A stretch of 37,185 nt of DNA, taken from assembly GCA_017961015.1 (NCBI GenBank), contig JAGCYC010000017.1, positions 1-37,185 on the forward strand, in the 5' to 3' direction. The notes beneath the pieces are model-generated. The model was given only the letters and a program-made list of their open reading frames with translations, was not told the origin of the DNA and made no database searches. Below, piece after piece: positions 7,924 through 16,317 of the stretch (position 1 is the stretch's first letter; every line of letters starts with the position of its first letter). Origin of the DNA: Bacteroidales bacterium (GTDB lineage Bacteria > Bacteroidota > Bacteroidia > Bacteroidales > UBA932). The translations under genes were made by a program, and so were the position numbers.

Positions 7924-9110
7924 ACTTGTGAATCTATTTTGACAGAGTTTGCCACTATACTGTTAATTGCCTCCAGACGGGACTTTACTGCAGCGGCACT
8001 GTCCCCTTTTACTATTACTTCTCCGTAGCGTGAAAGCGAGCTGGTGATGGGTCCCACAATGCTGCCGGGAGCAAGGCCGAGCCTGAAATGCTTCACATCC
8101 GGGGCCGATGCGGCCGCTTCCAGCGCCGAATTGTCAATTGAAAGCACCCTGCCTTCCGGAAGCCGGAAGAAAGCGATACCGGAGGCGTCGGACTTAAGCG
8201 GAGGAAGCTCAGGCTGCATTCCGGCGGCTATTCTGAGCACTGCGTCTTCCATATTGACACCGGTTGAGAGCGGAACCAGATGCGAGGTAATGAAGTCTCC
8301 GCCCAGCCTGGGTGAGGTTTCTATGACGAAGATGCCGCGAGGGTTAATCTTGACCTCGGTATGTGAAGGGCAGTTGTCAAAACCAAGGCACTCCCCTGTC
8401 CCGGCAACGATACGCCGTATCTCTTCCTTCTGGCTGTCGCTCAGGGCGGCCGGCTGTACGTGGCCGAGTTCTACGGTATGAGGGAAGGGCGTTATCCTTT
8501 TTTCAGTAAACTGGAGGACTGTGCTACTACCGCCGAGATGCAACGATTCTATGCTGTACTCGTCCCCTTCTATGAATTCTTCGGCAAGGACGGAGTCCAG
8601 ATGCGAGAAGGAGAGAGCATCCGTAATTGCTGTGGAAAGCTCTTCCCTGCTGCGGCATACCACGACTCCGCGGCTGCCTGAATTGTCCCGGGGCTTGATT
8701 ACCAGAGGCAGCTCAAGGCCTTCGGTATCGGCAATGTTTCGTACAATCCGGCCTTTGGCGCAGGGAACGCCTGCCTTTATGAAAGCCTCTTTCATCAGCT
8801 GCTTGTCGGTGCTGGCAATGGCAGTCCTTTCACTCACGAAAGGAAAGCCGTAACGCTCAGCAATTCTGGCCATCATCCTCAAAGGCTTGTCGGTGGAAGC
8901 GGTCACTACGCCGTCGATGCCGTATTTTTCCACCACGGCGCAGGTCCCTTCGTAGTCCTGGCCTCCGACTGTCTCGAACGCATCGCAGGCCGATGCGGCA
9001 GGAGCGTCTCCGCAGGGATCGATACCTACGGTGTAAAAGCCCATCGCCCGGGCCCGTTGTATGATGGAAAGCTGCAGCGGACCGCAGCCGAATACTAGAA
9101 GGCGTTTCAT
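7920..9110 (-). CDS. ATP-grasp ligase family protein
   Basis: The 396-residue protein has the three parts of an ATP-grasp enzyme: an N-terminal pre-ATP-grasp Rossmann-like domain (LLVFGCGPLQLSIIQRARAMG), a central ATP-binding region (PLVIKPRDNSGSRGVVV, then EEFIEGDEYSIES) and a C-terminal metal/phosphate site (HTEVKINPRGIFVIETSPRLGGDFI). It resembles the carbamoyl-phosphate synthase large-chain/biotin carboxylase branch; such stand-alone members join a carboxylate to an amine or thiol. The ATG at 9110 is chosen because the alpha-beta start MKRLLVFG follows it; an upstream in-frame ATG at 9146 would add a hydrophobic stretch unlike the family. It is first in an operon with the epimerase. The substrate is unknown. 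Confidence 0.85.
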   Translation of the reverse strand: MKRLLVFGCGPLQLSIIQRARAMGFYTVGIDPCGDAPAASACDAFETVGGQDYEGTCAVVEKYGIDGVVTASTDKPLRMMARIAERYGFPFVSERTAIASTDKQLMKEAFIKAGVPCAKGRIVRNIADTEGLELPLVIKPRDNSGSRGVVVCRSREELSTAITDALSFSHLDSVLAEEFIEGDEYSIESLHLGGSSTVLQFTEKRITPFPHTVELGHVQPAALSDSQKEEIRRIVAGTGECLGFDNCPSHTEVKINPRGIFVIETSPRLGGDFITSHLVPLSTGVNMEDAVLRIAAGMQPELPPLKSDASGIAFFRLPEGRVLSIDNSALEAAASAPDVKHFRLGLAPGSIVGPITSSLSRYGEVIVKGDSAAAVKSRLEAINSIVANSVKIDSQV

Positions 9111-9166
9111 TAGTACAAATATCGAAAAATAACTCAAGAACAGCAAATTTTTAGCTGCCGATTATA

Positions 9167-9174
9167 TATATTTG
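9167..9174 (+). promoter_or_regulatory. -7 box almost touching the start codon of the 9180 gene
   Basis: TATATTTG lies 5 nt before ATG 9180. With transcription starting about 4 nt past such a box, the mRNA would have nearly no leader. Confidence 0.6.
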
Positions 9175-9179
9175 CAGCT

Positions 9180-9776
9180 ATGGATGCTGCGCAAGTATCA
9201 TATCCTGCAGGCCTCCAGGCCCTGCTCGCCCTTAGTCTGATTCTCCAGGGGCAGAATGAGGCTGTGCTTGAGGAGCCTTTTCAGGATTACCTTGACAGGC
9301 TTGAGGATCTTCAGGCCTCGCAGCTTCTGGACGTCATTGCCGCGGCTTCCCGCCTGCTGGAAGCCGAGAGCCCCGTTCAGGCGCCTCCCCTTCTTATCAC
9401 GGGCAGCTACAGGATTTTCGTAGGGAGCCTTTCGGGCCCAGAGCTCCGTATGAGGCCTATGGTAAAGGCCCTCTTTCTTCTGATGCTGCGTCATCCGGAG
9501 GGAATACTGCTGAAGGATATAGCCGATTATGAGCCGGAATTGTCACATTTTTATTCAGCCGTTTCCTGCAGTGATTCTCCTGAACGTATCGCGTCAAGCC
9601 TTCAACGCCTCATTAATCTGGAAAGCCGCGAAGTAAACGTGAGTGTAGCGCGTATTAGAAAAGCGGTTGAAAACGTAATAGATAAGTCCAAAGCGGCAGC
9701 CTACTTGCCTTCCGGAGACTACGGCGGGCCTAAGCGGATTAGGCTGGACAGGCGTTTTGTTTATTGGCTTGATTAG
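9180..9776 (+). CDS. Hypothetical protein, possible winged-helix domain
   Basis: The 198-residue protein was not matched to a named family. There is no signal peptide and no membrane segment long enough to be convincing. Residues of about 85-198 (MRPMVKALFLLMLRHPEGILLKDIADYEPEL..., then a helix-rich stretch with SVARIRKAVENVIDKSKAAAYLP, and RIRLDRRFVYWL) have the helix-helix-helix-strand order of a winged-helix DNA-binding domain like those at the end of two-component regulators; this is inference from pattern only. It is transcribed away from the ATP-grasp operon and ends before a candidate small RNA. Codon use resembles the neighbouring core genes, so it is probably resident rather than acquired. 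Confidence 0.65.
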   Translation: MDAAQVSYPAGLQALLALSLILQGQNEAVLEEPFQDYLDRLEDLQASQLLDVIAAASRLLEAESPVQAPPLLITGSYRIFVGSLSGPELRMRPMVKALFLLMLRHPEGILLKDIADYEPELSHFYSAVSCSDSPERIASSLQRLINLESREVNVSVARIRKAVENVIDKSKAAAYLPSGDYGGPKRIRLDRRFVYWLD

Positions 9777-9812
9777 GACAAAAGCGGACAGATTATTTTA
9801 AATTCGATAGGA

Positions 9813-9887
9813 TTAAAAATTCATCGGCCTGTTGCATCACTGCGACAGGCCGACTACTTAACCTAAACTTAAACTATGAAAAACTTC
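9813..9887 (-). ncRNA. Candidate small RNA downstream of the helicase gene
   Basis: On the minus strand a complete promoter (9892-9922) points into a 75-nt stretch without a gene. The stretch ends in a 9-bp stem (plus 9824-9832 with 9845-9853, TCGGCCTGT/ACAGGCCGA, 12-nt loop) followed on the minus strand by TGAATTTTTAATC, a terminator. The predicted 5' part is complementary to the plus-strand text AAACTATGAAAAAC (9871-9884), which looks like a start-codon region. A trans-acting RNA that pairs with start regions is one reading; an unrecognised small transcript with another job is the alternative. Confidence 0.5.
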
Positions 9888-9891
9888 GCTG

Positions 9892-9922
9892 CAAATATAA
9901 GTAATTATTTCATTTATACAAA
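9892..9922 (-). promoter_or_regulatory. Promoter of the candidate small RNA
   Basis: Minus strand: TTTG (plus 9919-9922), exactly 19 nt, then TATATTTG (plus 9892-9899). It is one of the best consensus matches in the window, and it starts at the very end of the helicase gene. Confidence 0.65.
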
Positions 9923-12325
9923 CTATTTGTGGCGAATTTTTGCATATTTAAGTAATAATAGTTTCTCTCCATAGTCCAAAAAGGATATTTTAGCCTTCAA
10001 ATCCGGAATCTGCCCGATTATTTCTATCACTTTTCCTTCCCCAAATCGGTTGTGTTCTATCCGGTCTCCGGCCTTGAATGAGGACATAGGATCCGGTACG
10101 AAATCCGGGGTCTCCGGAGGCTTCGGCCTTGAGGCGATGGCTGAGCGTATTTCTCCTATCGTGCGGCCGGAAGGCACGCTCGGTTTTGTCTCCGGCGCAG
10201 GCTTGGGTTTCCAGCTGTAGCCGCCGGAGCCGAAGCTGAAGCGGGAGGATGAGAAGGCTTCATCGGCCCTCTGGGTGGTAAACGCTTCTTTCCTGAGCGG
10301 ATTCTCGATATACTGGGGCGCCATTTCACGCAGGAAACGGCTTGGGAGGTTGGCCTCGTGTTTCCCGTTTCTCATACGGGTATCGGCAAAACTCAGCGCT
10401 ACGGCCTTGCGGGCACGGGTTATGGCAACGTAGAACAGCCGGCGTTCCTCTTCTACTTCCCTTTCGGTGAGCATCCAGCCGCCCGAGGGGAAGAGGTTCT
10501 CCTCCATACCGGCTACGAAGACGTAGGGGAATTCCAGGCCCTTTGCAGTATGGACTGTCATAAGGGCGACCCGGTTTGCCCCATCCTCTTCCGTGACGTC
10601 TACGTTCGAAAGCAGGGAGACGCTTTCCAGGTAGTCGGAAAGGGTTGTGGTCTGAAGGGCGCTCGCAGGGATCTCGGTAATATCGGCATAGCCTTCCTCA
10701 AGTGCCAGGGTTTCAAGCTGTTCCGCCGTCTTTTCTTCCACGTGCAGCTTTACCGAGTTAAGCAATTCTTCCACATTGGCAAAGCGGGACTGCCCCTCTA
10801 TGGAGGTATCGGCCTTGAAGAACATATATATTCCGCTTTCCTTGGCAAGGGATATGGCAAGGTCGTAGGCGTCGCTGACGGGAGCCTTCTTGGCGAAGTC
10901 TTCCATCATTGTGGCAAAGGCCGATATCCTTGCTGCGCCGGCGCCTTTGAGGCCGAAAGCCTCCAGTCCTTCGAGGCCGGCCGCCTGCATCAGGGAGACG
11001 CCTTTTTCCTGCGCGGCAAGCTCCAGGGCTGCAAGGGATGTACCGCCTATGCCCCTGGCAGGACGGTTCACTATGCGCCTGAAGGCTTCGTTGTCGTTGG
11101 GATTCACCGCAAGTTTCAGGTAGGCCATCACATCCTTGACCTCGGCCCTCTCGAAGAAGGAGTTTCCCGAGTATATCATATAAGGAATATTGCGGCGGCG
11201 GAGCTGCTCCTCCAGGGCCCTGGACTGGGAATTGGTGCGGTAGAGGACGGCGAAATCGGCATAGGCGGCGTGGTCGCTGCGCATACGGTTTATTATGGCC
11301 GATGCGATGGCCGAGGCTTCGTCCATCTCGTTCCCGCTGTGGATAAGGCGTATCCTCTCACCTTCGTCGCCCATCGATACGCAGTTCTTCGGGATACGGC
11401 CTTCATTCTTGGCAATGAGGGTATTCGCGGCATTGACTATATTCCTGGTGGAACGGTAGTTGCGTTCAAGGCGGAAAAGCTTTGCTTCCGGGAAATCCTT
11501 CTGGAAATTCAGGATATTCTGTATCTGGGCTCCGCGGAAACCGTAGATTGACTGGGAATCGTCGCCCACCACGCAGATATTGTGGTGTTCTTCCGAGAGC
11601 TTTTTCAGTATGATATACTGGGCCATATTGGTATCCTGGTACTCGTCCACGAGGATGTGGGAGAACCTTGAAGCTATGGTCTTGCGTGCTTCAGGGCTGT
11701 TTTTCAGGAGCAGGTTCGTATACAGGAGTATGTCATCGAAGTCCATTACCCCGCTCTTCTTGCACTGCTGGCAATAGGTGGCGTATATCTTGTAGATATC
11801 CGGCTTCTTGTGCATCCTGTCGTCGTCCAGGTAACCGCCCGCCCCGTTGGCATAAGGCGTGGGGGTTATGAGGTCGTTCTTGGCCTTGGATATGCGGGAC
11901 TGCACCTCCTTGGGCTTGTACATCTTGTCATCCAGTCCAAGTTCCTTTATGCAGTGCTTTACGGCGCTTACGGAATCGGAAGTGTCGTAGATGGTGAAAC
12001 TGTTGGGAAAGCCGATAAGGTCGGCAAATTCTCTCAGGAAGCGGATAAACACGGAATGGAAGGTCCCCATCCATAGCCGGCGTGCCTTTCTCTCCCCCAC
12101 CATCACGGATATCCTGTCCTTCATCTCCCCTGCGGCTTTCTTGGTAAAAGTAAGCGCAAGGATACGCTCGGGCGGGACTCCAAGTTCCACCAGATAAGCT
12201 ATTCTTGAGGTAAGCACCCGGGTCTTTCCGGATCCTGCGCCTGCCACTATGAGCATCGGCCCTCTCTCACATTCTACAGCTCTGCGCTGTTCGTCATTCA
12301 GATCTTCCAGTATTTTGCTCGACAT
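9923..12325 (-). CDS. UvrD/PcrA-type superfamily 1 DNA helicase
   Basis: The 800-residue product is a 3'-5' DNA helicase used in repair and in clearing replication obstacles. Seen motifs: Q motif LNDEQRRAV, Walker A AGAGSGKT (residues 28-35), Walker B ILVDEYQDTN, motif III GDDSQSIYGFRGA, motif IV LERNYRST, motif V VALMTVHTAKGLEFPYVFVAG, and motif VI RRLFYVAITRARKAVAL. The C-terminus (FKAGDRIEHNRFGEGKVIEI...) is the Tudor-like fold that in PcrA binds RNA polymerase. The length suits PcrA. ATG 12325 is preferred over GTG 12331. UvrA is encoded 13 kb away, also on the minus strand. Confidence 0.95.
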   Translation of the reverse strand: MSSKILEDLNDEQRRAVECERGPMLIVAGAGSGKTRVLTSRIAYLVELGVPPERILALTFTKKAAGEMKDRISVMVGERKARRLWMGTFHSVFIRFLREFADLIGFPNSFTIYDTSDSVSAVKHCIKELGLDDKMYKPKEVQSRISKAKNDLITPTPYANGAGGYLDDDRMHKKPDIYKIYATYCQQCKKSGVMDFDDILLYTNLLLKNSPEARKTIASRFSHILVDEYQDTNMAQYIILKKLSEEHHNICVVGDDSQSIYGFRGAQIQNILNFQKDFPEAKLFRLERNYRSTRNIVNAANTLIAKNEGRIPKNCVSMGDEGERIRLIHSGNEMDEASAIASAIINRMRSDHAAYADFAVLYRTNSQSRALEEQLRRRNIPYMIYSGNSFFERAEVKDVMAYLKLAVNPNDNEAFRRIVNRPARGIGGTSLAALELAAQEKGVSLMQAAGLEGLEAFGLKGAGAARISAFATMMEDFAKKAPVSDAYDLAISLAKESGIYMFFKADTSIEGQSRFANVEELLNSVKLHVEEKTAEQLETLALEEGYADITEIPASALQTTTLSDYLESVSLLSNVDVTEEDGANRVALMTVHTAKGLEFPYVFVAGMEENLFPSGGWMLTEREVEEERRLFYVAITRARKAVALSFADTRMRNGKHEANLPSRFLREMAPQYIENPLRKEAFTTQRADEAFSSSRFSFGSGGYSWKPKPAPETKPSVPSGRTIGEIRSAIASRPKPPETPDFVPDPMSSFKAGDRIEHNRFGEGKVIEIIGQIPDLKAKISFLDYGEKLLLLKYAKIRHK

Positions 12326-12363
12326 ACGCACGTTTTGGTGTCGCTAAATTACTAAATTTTTCG

Positions 12364-12390
12364 TAACTTCGCGCGGTATTTTGTAAATAC
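12364..12390 (+). promoter_or_regulatory. Possible nqr promoter and small palindrome
   Basis: TAACTTCG (12364-12371) is one base from the -7 consensus and lies 38 nt before nqrA. A short inverted repeat GTATTT-TGT-AAATAC (12376-12390) follows in the leader and could be an operator or a weak hairpin. Confidence 0.35.
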
Positions 12391-12409
12391 ACAAAAACAC
12401 TTTATAATA

Positions 12410-13744
12410 ATGTCCAACAATCTCGATTTGAAAAAGGGCCTCGACATTCCCATCAAGGGCGCCGCGGCTCCCGAAGTCATCAAGAGCGTGGCGCCCGGCA
12501 TCGTGGCTGTAAAGCCCACCGATTTCAAGGGTTTCGTACCCCGTCTCCTCGTTAAGGAAGGCGATACGGTGCTTGCCGGCTCCCCCGTGATGGCCGACAA
12601 ACAAAAGCCGGAGATCCTGCTCACCGCCCCTGTTAGCGGCACAGTACAGCAGATAGTCCGAGGCGAAAAGAGAAAATTGCTTGCGGTGCTCATCAAGGCC
12701 GATGAAACTCCCCGCTACACGGACTTTGGCGCTAAGATTCCCGAGACTGCGGAGGCAGTGAAGAAGCTCCTCCTGGAAAGCGGCCTCTGGGTATCGCTCG
12801 TGCAGCGTCCGTACGGGATCGTCGCCAATCCTTCAGACACCCCCAAGGCAATTTTCATTTCATCATTCAGTACAGCTCCCCTGGCTGCCGACACCGACTT
12901 CACCCTCGGTGATTCCCTTGCCGATATCCAGGCCGGTGTGAACGCCCTGGCAAAGATTGCCACCGTCCACCTGTCCATCAACCGCAAGGTGGAGAGCAGC
13001 ACCCCCTTCCACAAGGTGGAGAATGCTGTACTGCACGTCGTGAGCGGTCCGCACCCCGCGGGCAACGTAGGCGTACAGATCAGCCACATCTCTCCCGTAT
13101 GCAAGGGAGAAATCGTCTGGACCGTATCTCCGCTTCACGTAGCCGCCCTCGGCCACGTAATCAACAGCGGCAAGCTGGATCTCGTGCGCAAGGTGGCCGT
13201 TACCGGTCCCGCAGCAGAGAAGACCGGCTATGTGGTGGCCCTTCCCGGTACTCCCGTCAGTGAAATCACCAAGGTGGAAGGCGACGTGCGCGTAGTGGGA
13301 GGCAATGTCCTTGACGGCTGCCTGCTCGCTCCCGATTCCTATCTGGGCTTCTTCGACGACCAGATCACCCTTCTCCGTGAAGGCCGTGAGCGCGAGTGGT
13401 TCGGCTGGGCCAAGCCCTTCCGCCCCAAGGTTCACAGCAGTTCCTGGTGCTACTTCTCCTGGCTCACCCCTTCCAAGAAGTACGATATGGACACCAACCT
13501 TCACGGCGGTCCCCGTGCCTTCGTCCAGACCAAGTGCTTCGAGGATGTGACCCCTATGGATATCTTCCCCATCTATCTTATCAAGGCCTGCCTTGCCGGC
13601 GACATCGAGAAGATGGAGAAATTCGGTATCTACGAGGTTATCCCCGAGGATCTTGCCCTCTGCGACTACGTAGATCCTTCCAAGAACGAAATTCAGGCCA
13701 TTATCCAGAAGGGTATCGACCTGATGATTAAAGAAATGGCATAG
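12410..13744 (+). CDS. nqrA: Na+-translocating NADH:quinone reductase subunit A
   Basis: The 444-residue protein is the cytoplasmic subunit of the six-part sodium pump that oxidises NADH, reduces quinone and exports Na+. The N-terminal KKGLDIPIKGAA, the lipoyl/biotinyl-like segment PRLLVKEGDTVLAGSPV (about residues 45-61) and the C-terminal KCFEDVTPMDIFPIYLIKACLAGDIEKMEKFGIYEV are typical of NqrA. It has no membrane segments, as expected. It begins the operon; nqrB starts 2 nt after its stop. The operon strongly prefers C-ending codons, as expected of highly expressed genes. Confidence 0.97.
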   Translation: MSNNLDLKKGLDIPIKGAAAPEVIKSVAPGIVAVKPTDFKGFVPRLLVKEGDTVLAGSPVMADKQKPEILLTAPVSGTVQQIVRGEKRKLLAVLIKADETPRYTDFGAKIPETAEAVKKLLLESGLWVSLVQRPYGIVANPSDTPKAIFISSFSTAPLAADTDFTLGDSLADIQAGVNALAKIATVHLSINRKVESSTPFHKVENAVLHVVSGPHPAGNVGVQISHISPVCKGEIVWTVSPLHVAALGHVINSGKLDLVRKVAVTGPAAEKTGYVVALPGTPVSEITKVEGDVRVVGGNVLDGCLLAPDSYLGFFDDQITLLREGREREWFGWAKPFRPKVHSSSWCYFSWLTPSKKYDMDTNLHGGPRAFVQTKCFEDVTPMDIFPIYLIKACLAGDIEKMEKFGIYEVIPEDLALCDYVDPSKNEIQAIIQKGIDLMIKEMA

Positions 13745-13746
13745 CT

Positions 13747-14889
13747 ATGGCAGATCAGAACAAACCCGGCCTTTTTGAAAAAGGCGGCAAGCTGTACTGG
13801 CTTCATTCTTCGATAGATGCCTTTGACACCTTCCTGCGCGTTCCCGGCACAGTTACCCGCCGAGGCGCACACGTACGTGACGGCATCGACCTCAAGCGCG
13901 TGATGATTATGGTTGTAATAGCCCTGGTCCCCGCCGCGCTCTTTGCAATGTACAATGTAGGTTACCAGACCGCCCACACCTACTCCCTGGACTGGGGCTT
14001 CTGGAATATGTTCTGGTACGGCCTCCTGAGGATGCTTCCCCTGTTCGTGGTTTCCTACCTCGTCGGCCTGGGCATCGAATTCGCTTCGTCCCAGATCCGT
14101 GAGGAAGAAGTGAACGAGGGATACCTGGTAACCGGTTTCCTCATTCCGCTCATCGTTCCCGTGGACGTACCCCTGTGGATGCTGGCCCTTGCCGTTGCTT
14201 TCTCCGTGATCTTCGTGAAGGAAGTCTTCGGCGGTACCGGAATGAACATCTGGAACCCCGCCCTGGTGGCACGTGCATTCCTCTTCTTCTCCTACCCTTC
14301 AAGTATGTCGGGCTCCTCGGTATGGGTTTCCAAGACCTGGGTGCCTTCCCTGAAGGGCGTGGATGCCATTTCTACCGCTACTCCCCTCGCCATCGCCCAC
14401 GACGGCGGCGTACAGGGCCTGTCGGACGCCGGTTATTCCTTTATGGACCTGGTCTGGGGCCTTATCCCCGGATCTACCGGTGAGACCAGCGTAGTGGCCA
14501 TCCTCATCGGCGCCATTATCCTCGTATGGACCGGAGTGGCTTCCTGGAAGATTATGCTCAGCTCCATCGCCGGCGGCCTCCTGGTAGGCTGGCTCGGTCA
14601 GCTTGGCGGAGGCATTCCCGCTTATTACCATATTGTAATGGGCGGCTTCCTCTTCGGCTCCGTATTTATGGCAACCGATCCCGTGACCGCAGCACAGACC
14701 GAAACCGGCAAATGGATTTACGGTTTCCTCGTCGGTGCCCTCGCAGTCGTGGTTCGTCTGTGGAACCCCGGTTATATGGAAGGTATGATGCTGGCCATCC
14801 TGCTTATGAACACCTTCGCACCTCTGATTGACCACTGCGTGGTAAGCGTCAGTATCAAGCGCCGCGCCAAGAAAGCTTTAACCGCCTAA
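13747..14889 (+). CDS. nqrB: Na+-NQR subunit B, flavin-binding membrane protein
   Basis: The 380-residue integral membrane subunit carries about ten hydrophobic helices, a covalent FMN, riboflavin and part of the Na+ path. Family signs: RRGAHVRDGIDLKRVMIMVV, TGFLIPLIVPVDVPLWMLA, FGGTGMNIWNPALVARAFLFFSYP and MATDPVTA. The covalent FMN site in the family is a threonine in an S-G-A-T motif; here the matching stretch reads S-T-A-T-P-L-A with T212 as the expected attachment residue, so the glycine appears replaced by threonine. It is slightly shorter than Vibrio NqrB. The product is followed after 12 nt by nqrC. Confidence 0.96.
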   Translation: MADQNKPGLFEKGGKLYWLHSSIDAFDTFLRVPGTVTRRGAHVRDGIDLKRVMIMVVIALVPAALFAMYNVGYQTAHTYSLDWGFWNMFWYGLLRMLPLFVVSYLVGLGIEFASSQIREEEVNEGYLVTGFLIPLIVPVDVPLWMLALAVAFSVIFVKEVFGGTGMNIWNPALVARAFLFFSYPSSMSGSSVWVSKTWVPSLKGVDAISTATPLAIAHDGGVQGLSDAGYSFMDLVWGLIPGSTGETSVVAILIGAIILVWTGVASWKIMLSSIAGGLLVGWLGQLGGGIPAYYHIVMGGFLFGSVFMATDPVTAAQTETGKWIYGFLVGALAVVVRLWNPGYMEGMMLAILLMNTFAPLIDHCVVSVSIKRRAKKALTA

Positions 14890-14901
14890 AGGAATTGCGC
14901 T

Positions 14902-15693
14902 ATGAATACAAACAATAATATCTATACTGTCGTTTACACCAGTGTAATCGTAGTGGTGGTCGCCGCCCTTCTGGCTTTCGTTTCGCAGAGCCTCAAGTCG
15001 CGTCAGCAGGCCAATGAAAAGGCCGATACCATCTCCCAGATGCTCACCGCCGCAGGCTTCGGCACCAAGGCCGAATTCCAGAAAATCGGCAACGCAGCAG
15101 TCCTCGACAAGTATGCCCAGGAAATCGCCGAGGCATTCATCGTGAACCCCGAAGGCGAGAAAGTGGCCGATCTTCCCCTGGACGAAGTCTACTCCCCTTC
15201 CCAGCTCAAAGCCCAGAATTACAAACTCAAGGGCAGTGACGTTCCCGAACTCCCCGTGTTCGTCTTCAAGAACGGACTTACGGTAGTTCCCGTTTACGGT
15301 GCAGGCCTCTGGGGTCCCGTCTGGGGCTATGTGGCCTTCGAAGAGGACGGCGTTACCATCAAGGGCGCCTACTTCGACCACGAGTCTGAAACCGCCGGCC
15401 TCGGCGCCAGGATCAAGGACGATCCCGCCTTCCAGGCCGAATTCCAGGGCGAGAACGCCGACTGGGAGGCCGATGTCAAGGTCTTCGAGATCGTGAAGGG
15501 CGGTTCTCCCAAGAATGCCGACGGAAGTGAAATTATGGATAACCGCATCGATGCCATCACCGGTGCCACTATGACTTCCATCGGCCTCGAGAACGCCATC
15601 CAGACCTGGCTCAAGGGCTATTCAAAGTATTTCTCTTCCAAGGAGCAGCCCGCTCCCGCAGAAGAGGCAGCAGAAGAAGTTACGGAGGAATAA
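14902..15693 (+). CDS. nqrC: Na+-NQR subunit C, covalent FMN subunit
   Basis: The 263-residue subunit has one N-terminal membrane helix (VVYTSVIVVVVAALLAFVSQSL) and a large soluble domain facing the periplasm. It holds the second covalent FMN: the motif here is T-G-A-T-M-T-S with T223 as the attachment threonine, close to the family S-G-A-T. GLGARIKDDPAFQAEF upstream is also typical of the FMN-binding domain. The C-terminus is a Glu/Ala-rich tail (PAPAEEAAEEVTEE) that probably is disordered. It lies between nqrB and nqrD with gaps of 12 and 3 nt. Confidence 0.96.
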   Translation: MNTNNNIYTVVYTSVIVVVVAALLAFVSQSLKSRQQANEKADTISQMLTAAGFGTKAEFQKIGNAAVLDKYAQEIAEAFIVNPEGEKVADLPLDEVYSPSQLKAQNYKLKGSDVPELPVFVFKNGLTVVPVYGAGLWGPVWGYVAFEEDGVTIKGAYFDHESETAGLGARIKDDPAFQAEFQGENADWEADVKVFEIVKGGSPKNADGSEIMDNRIDAITGATMTSIGLENAIQTWLKGYSKYFSSKEQPAPAEEAAEEVTEE

Positions 15694-15696
15694 GCG

Positions 15697-16311
15697 ATGA
15701 ATGCAAAACTCAAAGAAACCATTCTGAACCCTATATTCAAGGGTAATCCCATTACCGTGCTGGTGCTGGGCATCTGCTCCTCGCTTGCAGTTACGGTAAC
15801 GCTCAAGGGAGCCTTGGTAATGGCCCTGTCCGTAATTGTCGTTTGCGGCATTTCCAGCCTTATCCTTTCGATGCTCCGGAACACCATTCCCGGCCGCGTA
15901 CGTATAATCGTACAGCTGGTTGTGGTAGCTATGATGGTAATCCTGGTGGACCAGATCCTCAAATCCTTCGAAGCCACCTATGCCATCGACAAGCAGCTCT
16001 CCGTCTATATCGGCCTTATCATCACCAACTGCATCGTGATGGGCCGTATCGAAGCTTTCGCCCTTGGAAACAAGCCCTGGCCCAGCTTCCTTGACGGTGT
16101 CTCCAACGGCGCGGGTTACGGCCTCATACTCCTTATCGTGGCCTTCTTCCGTGAGCTGCTGGGCAGCGGTACTCTCTTCGGCGTGGACGTCCTCAACTGG
16201 ATGGGCTACGTTCCCAACAACCTTGTTATCCTGCCTCCCTTCGCGCTCATCCTCCTCGGATGCATCGTGTGGGTGCAGCGCAGCATTCAGAAAGACCTTC
16301 AGGAAAAGTAA
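15697..16311 (+). CDS. nqrD: Na+-NQR subunit D
   Basis: This 204-residue polytopic membrane protein has about six helices. The sequence NPIFKGNPITVLVLGICSSLAVT at the start and IGLIITNCIVMGRIEAFALGNKPWPSFLDG in the middle, with the conserved NC pair, identify NqrD. With NqrE it forms an antiparallel pair with an intramembrane 2Fe-2S centre (each gives cysteines). The related RnfE is excluded by the operon context. Confidence 0.95.
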   Translation: MNAKLKETILNPIFKGNPITVLVLGICSSLAVTVTLKGALVMALSVIVVCGISSLILSMLRNTIPGRVRIIVQLVVVAMMVILVDQILKSFEATYAIDKQLSVYIGLIITNCIVMGRIEAFALGNKPWPSFLDGVSNGAGYGLILLIVAFFRELLGSGTLFGVDVLNWMGYVPNNLVILPPFALILLGCIVWVQRSIQKDLQEK

Positions 16312-16317
16312 TGCCCT

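Noticed and set aside
9876..9975. A 32-codon plus-strand ORF starting ATGAAAAACTTC
   Set aside because: No plus-strand promoter precedes it, its composition is AT-rich and low in complexity, and its second half lies antisense to the end of the helicase gene. The minus-strand small RNA explains the region better.
10358..11551. A 397-codon plus-strand frame over the helicase gene
   Set aside because: It is antisense to a complete UvrD/PcrA gene with all motifs intact.
12376..12390. GTATTT-TGT-AAATAC as a riboswitch or defined operator of nqr
   Set aside because: The repeat is only 6 bp and AT-rich; it is noted as a weak element but there is not enough to name a function.
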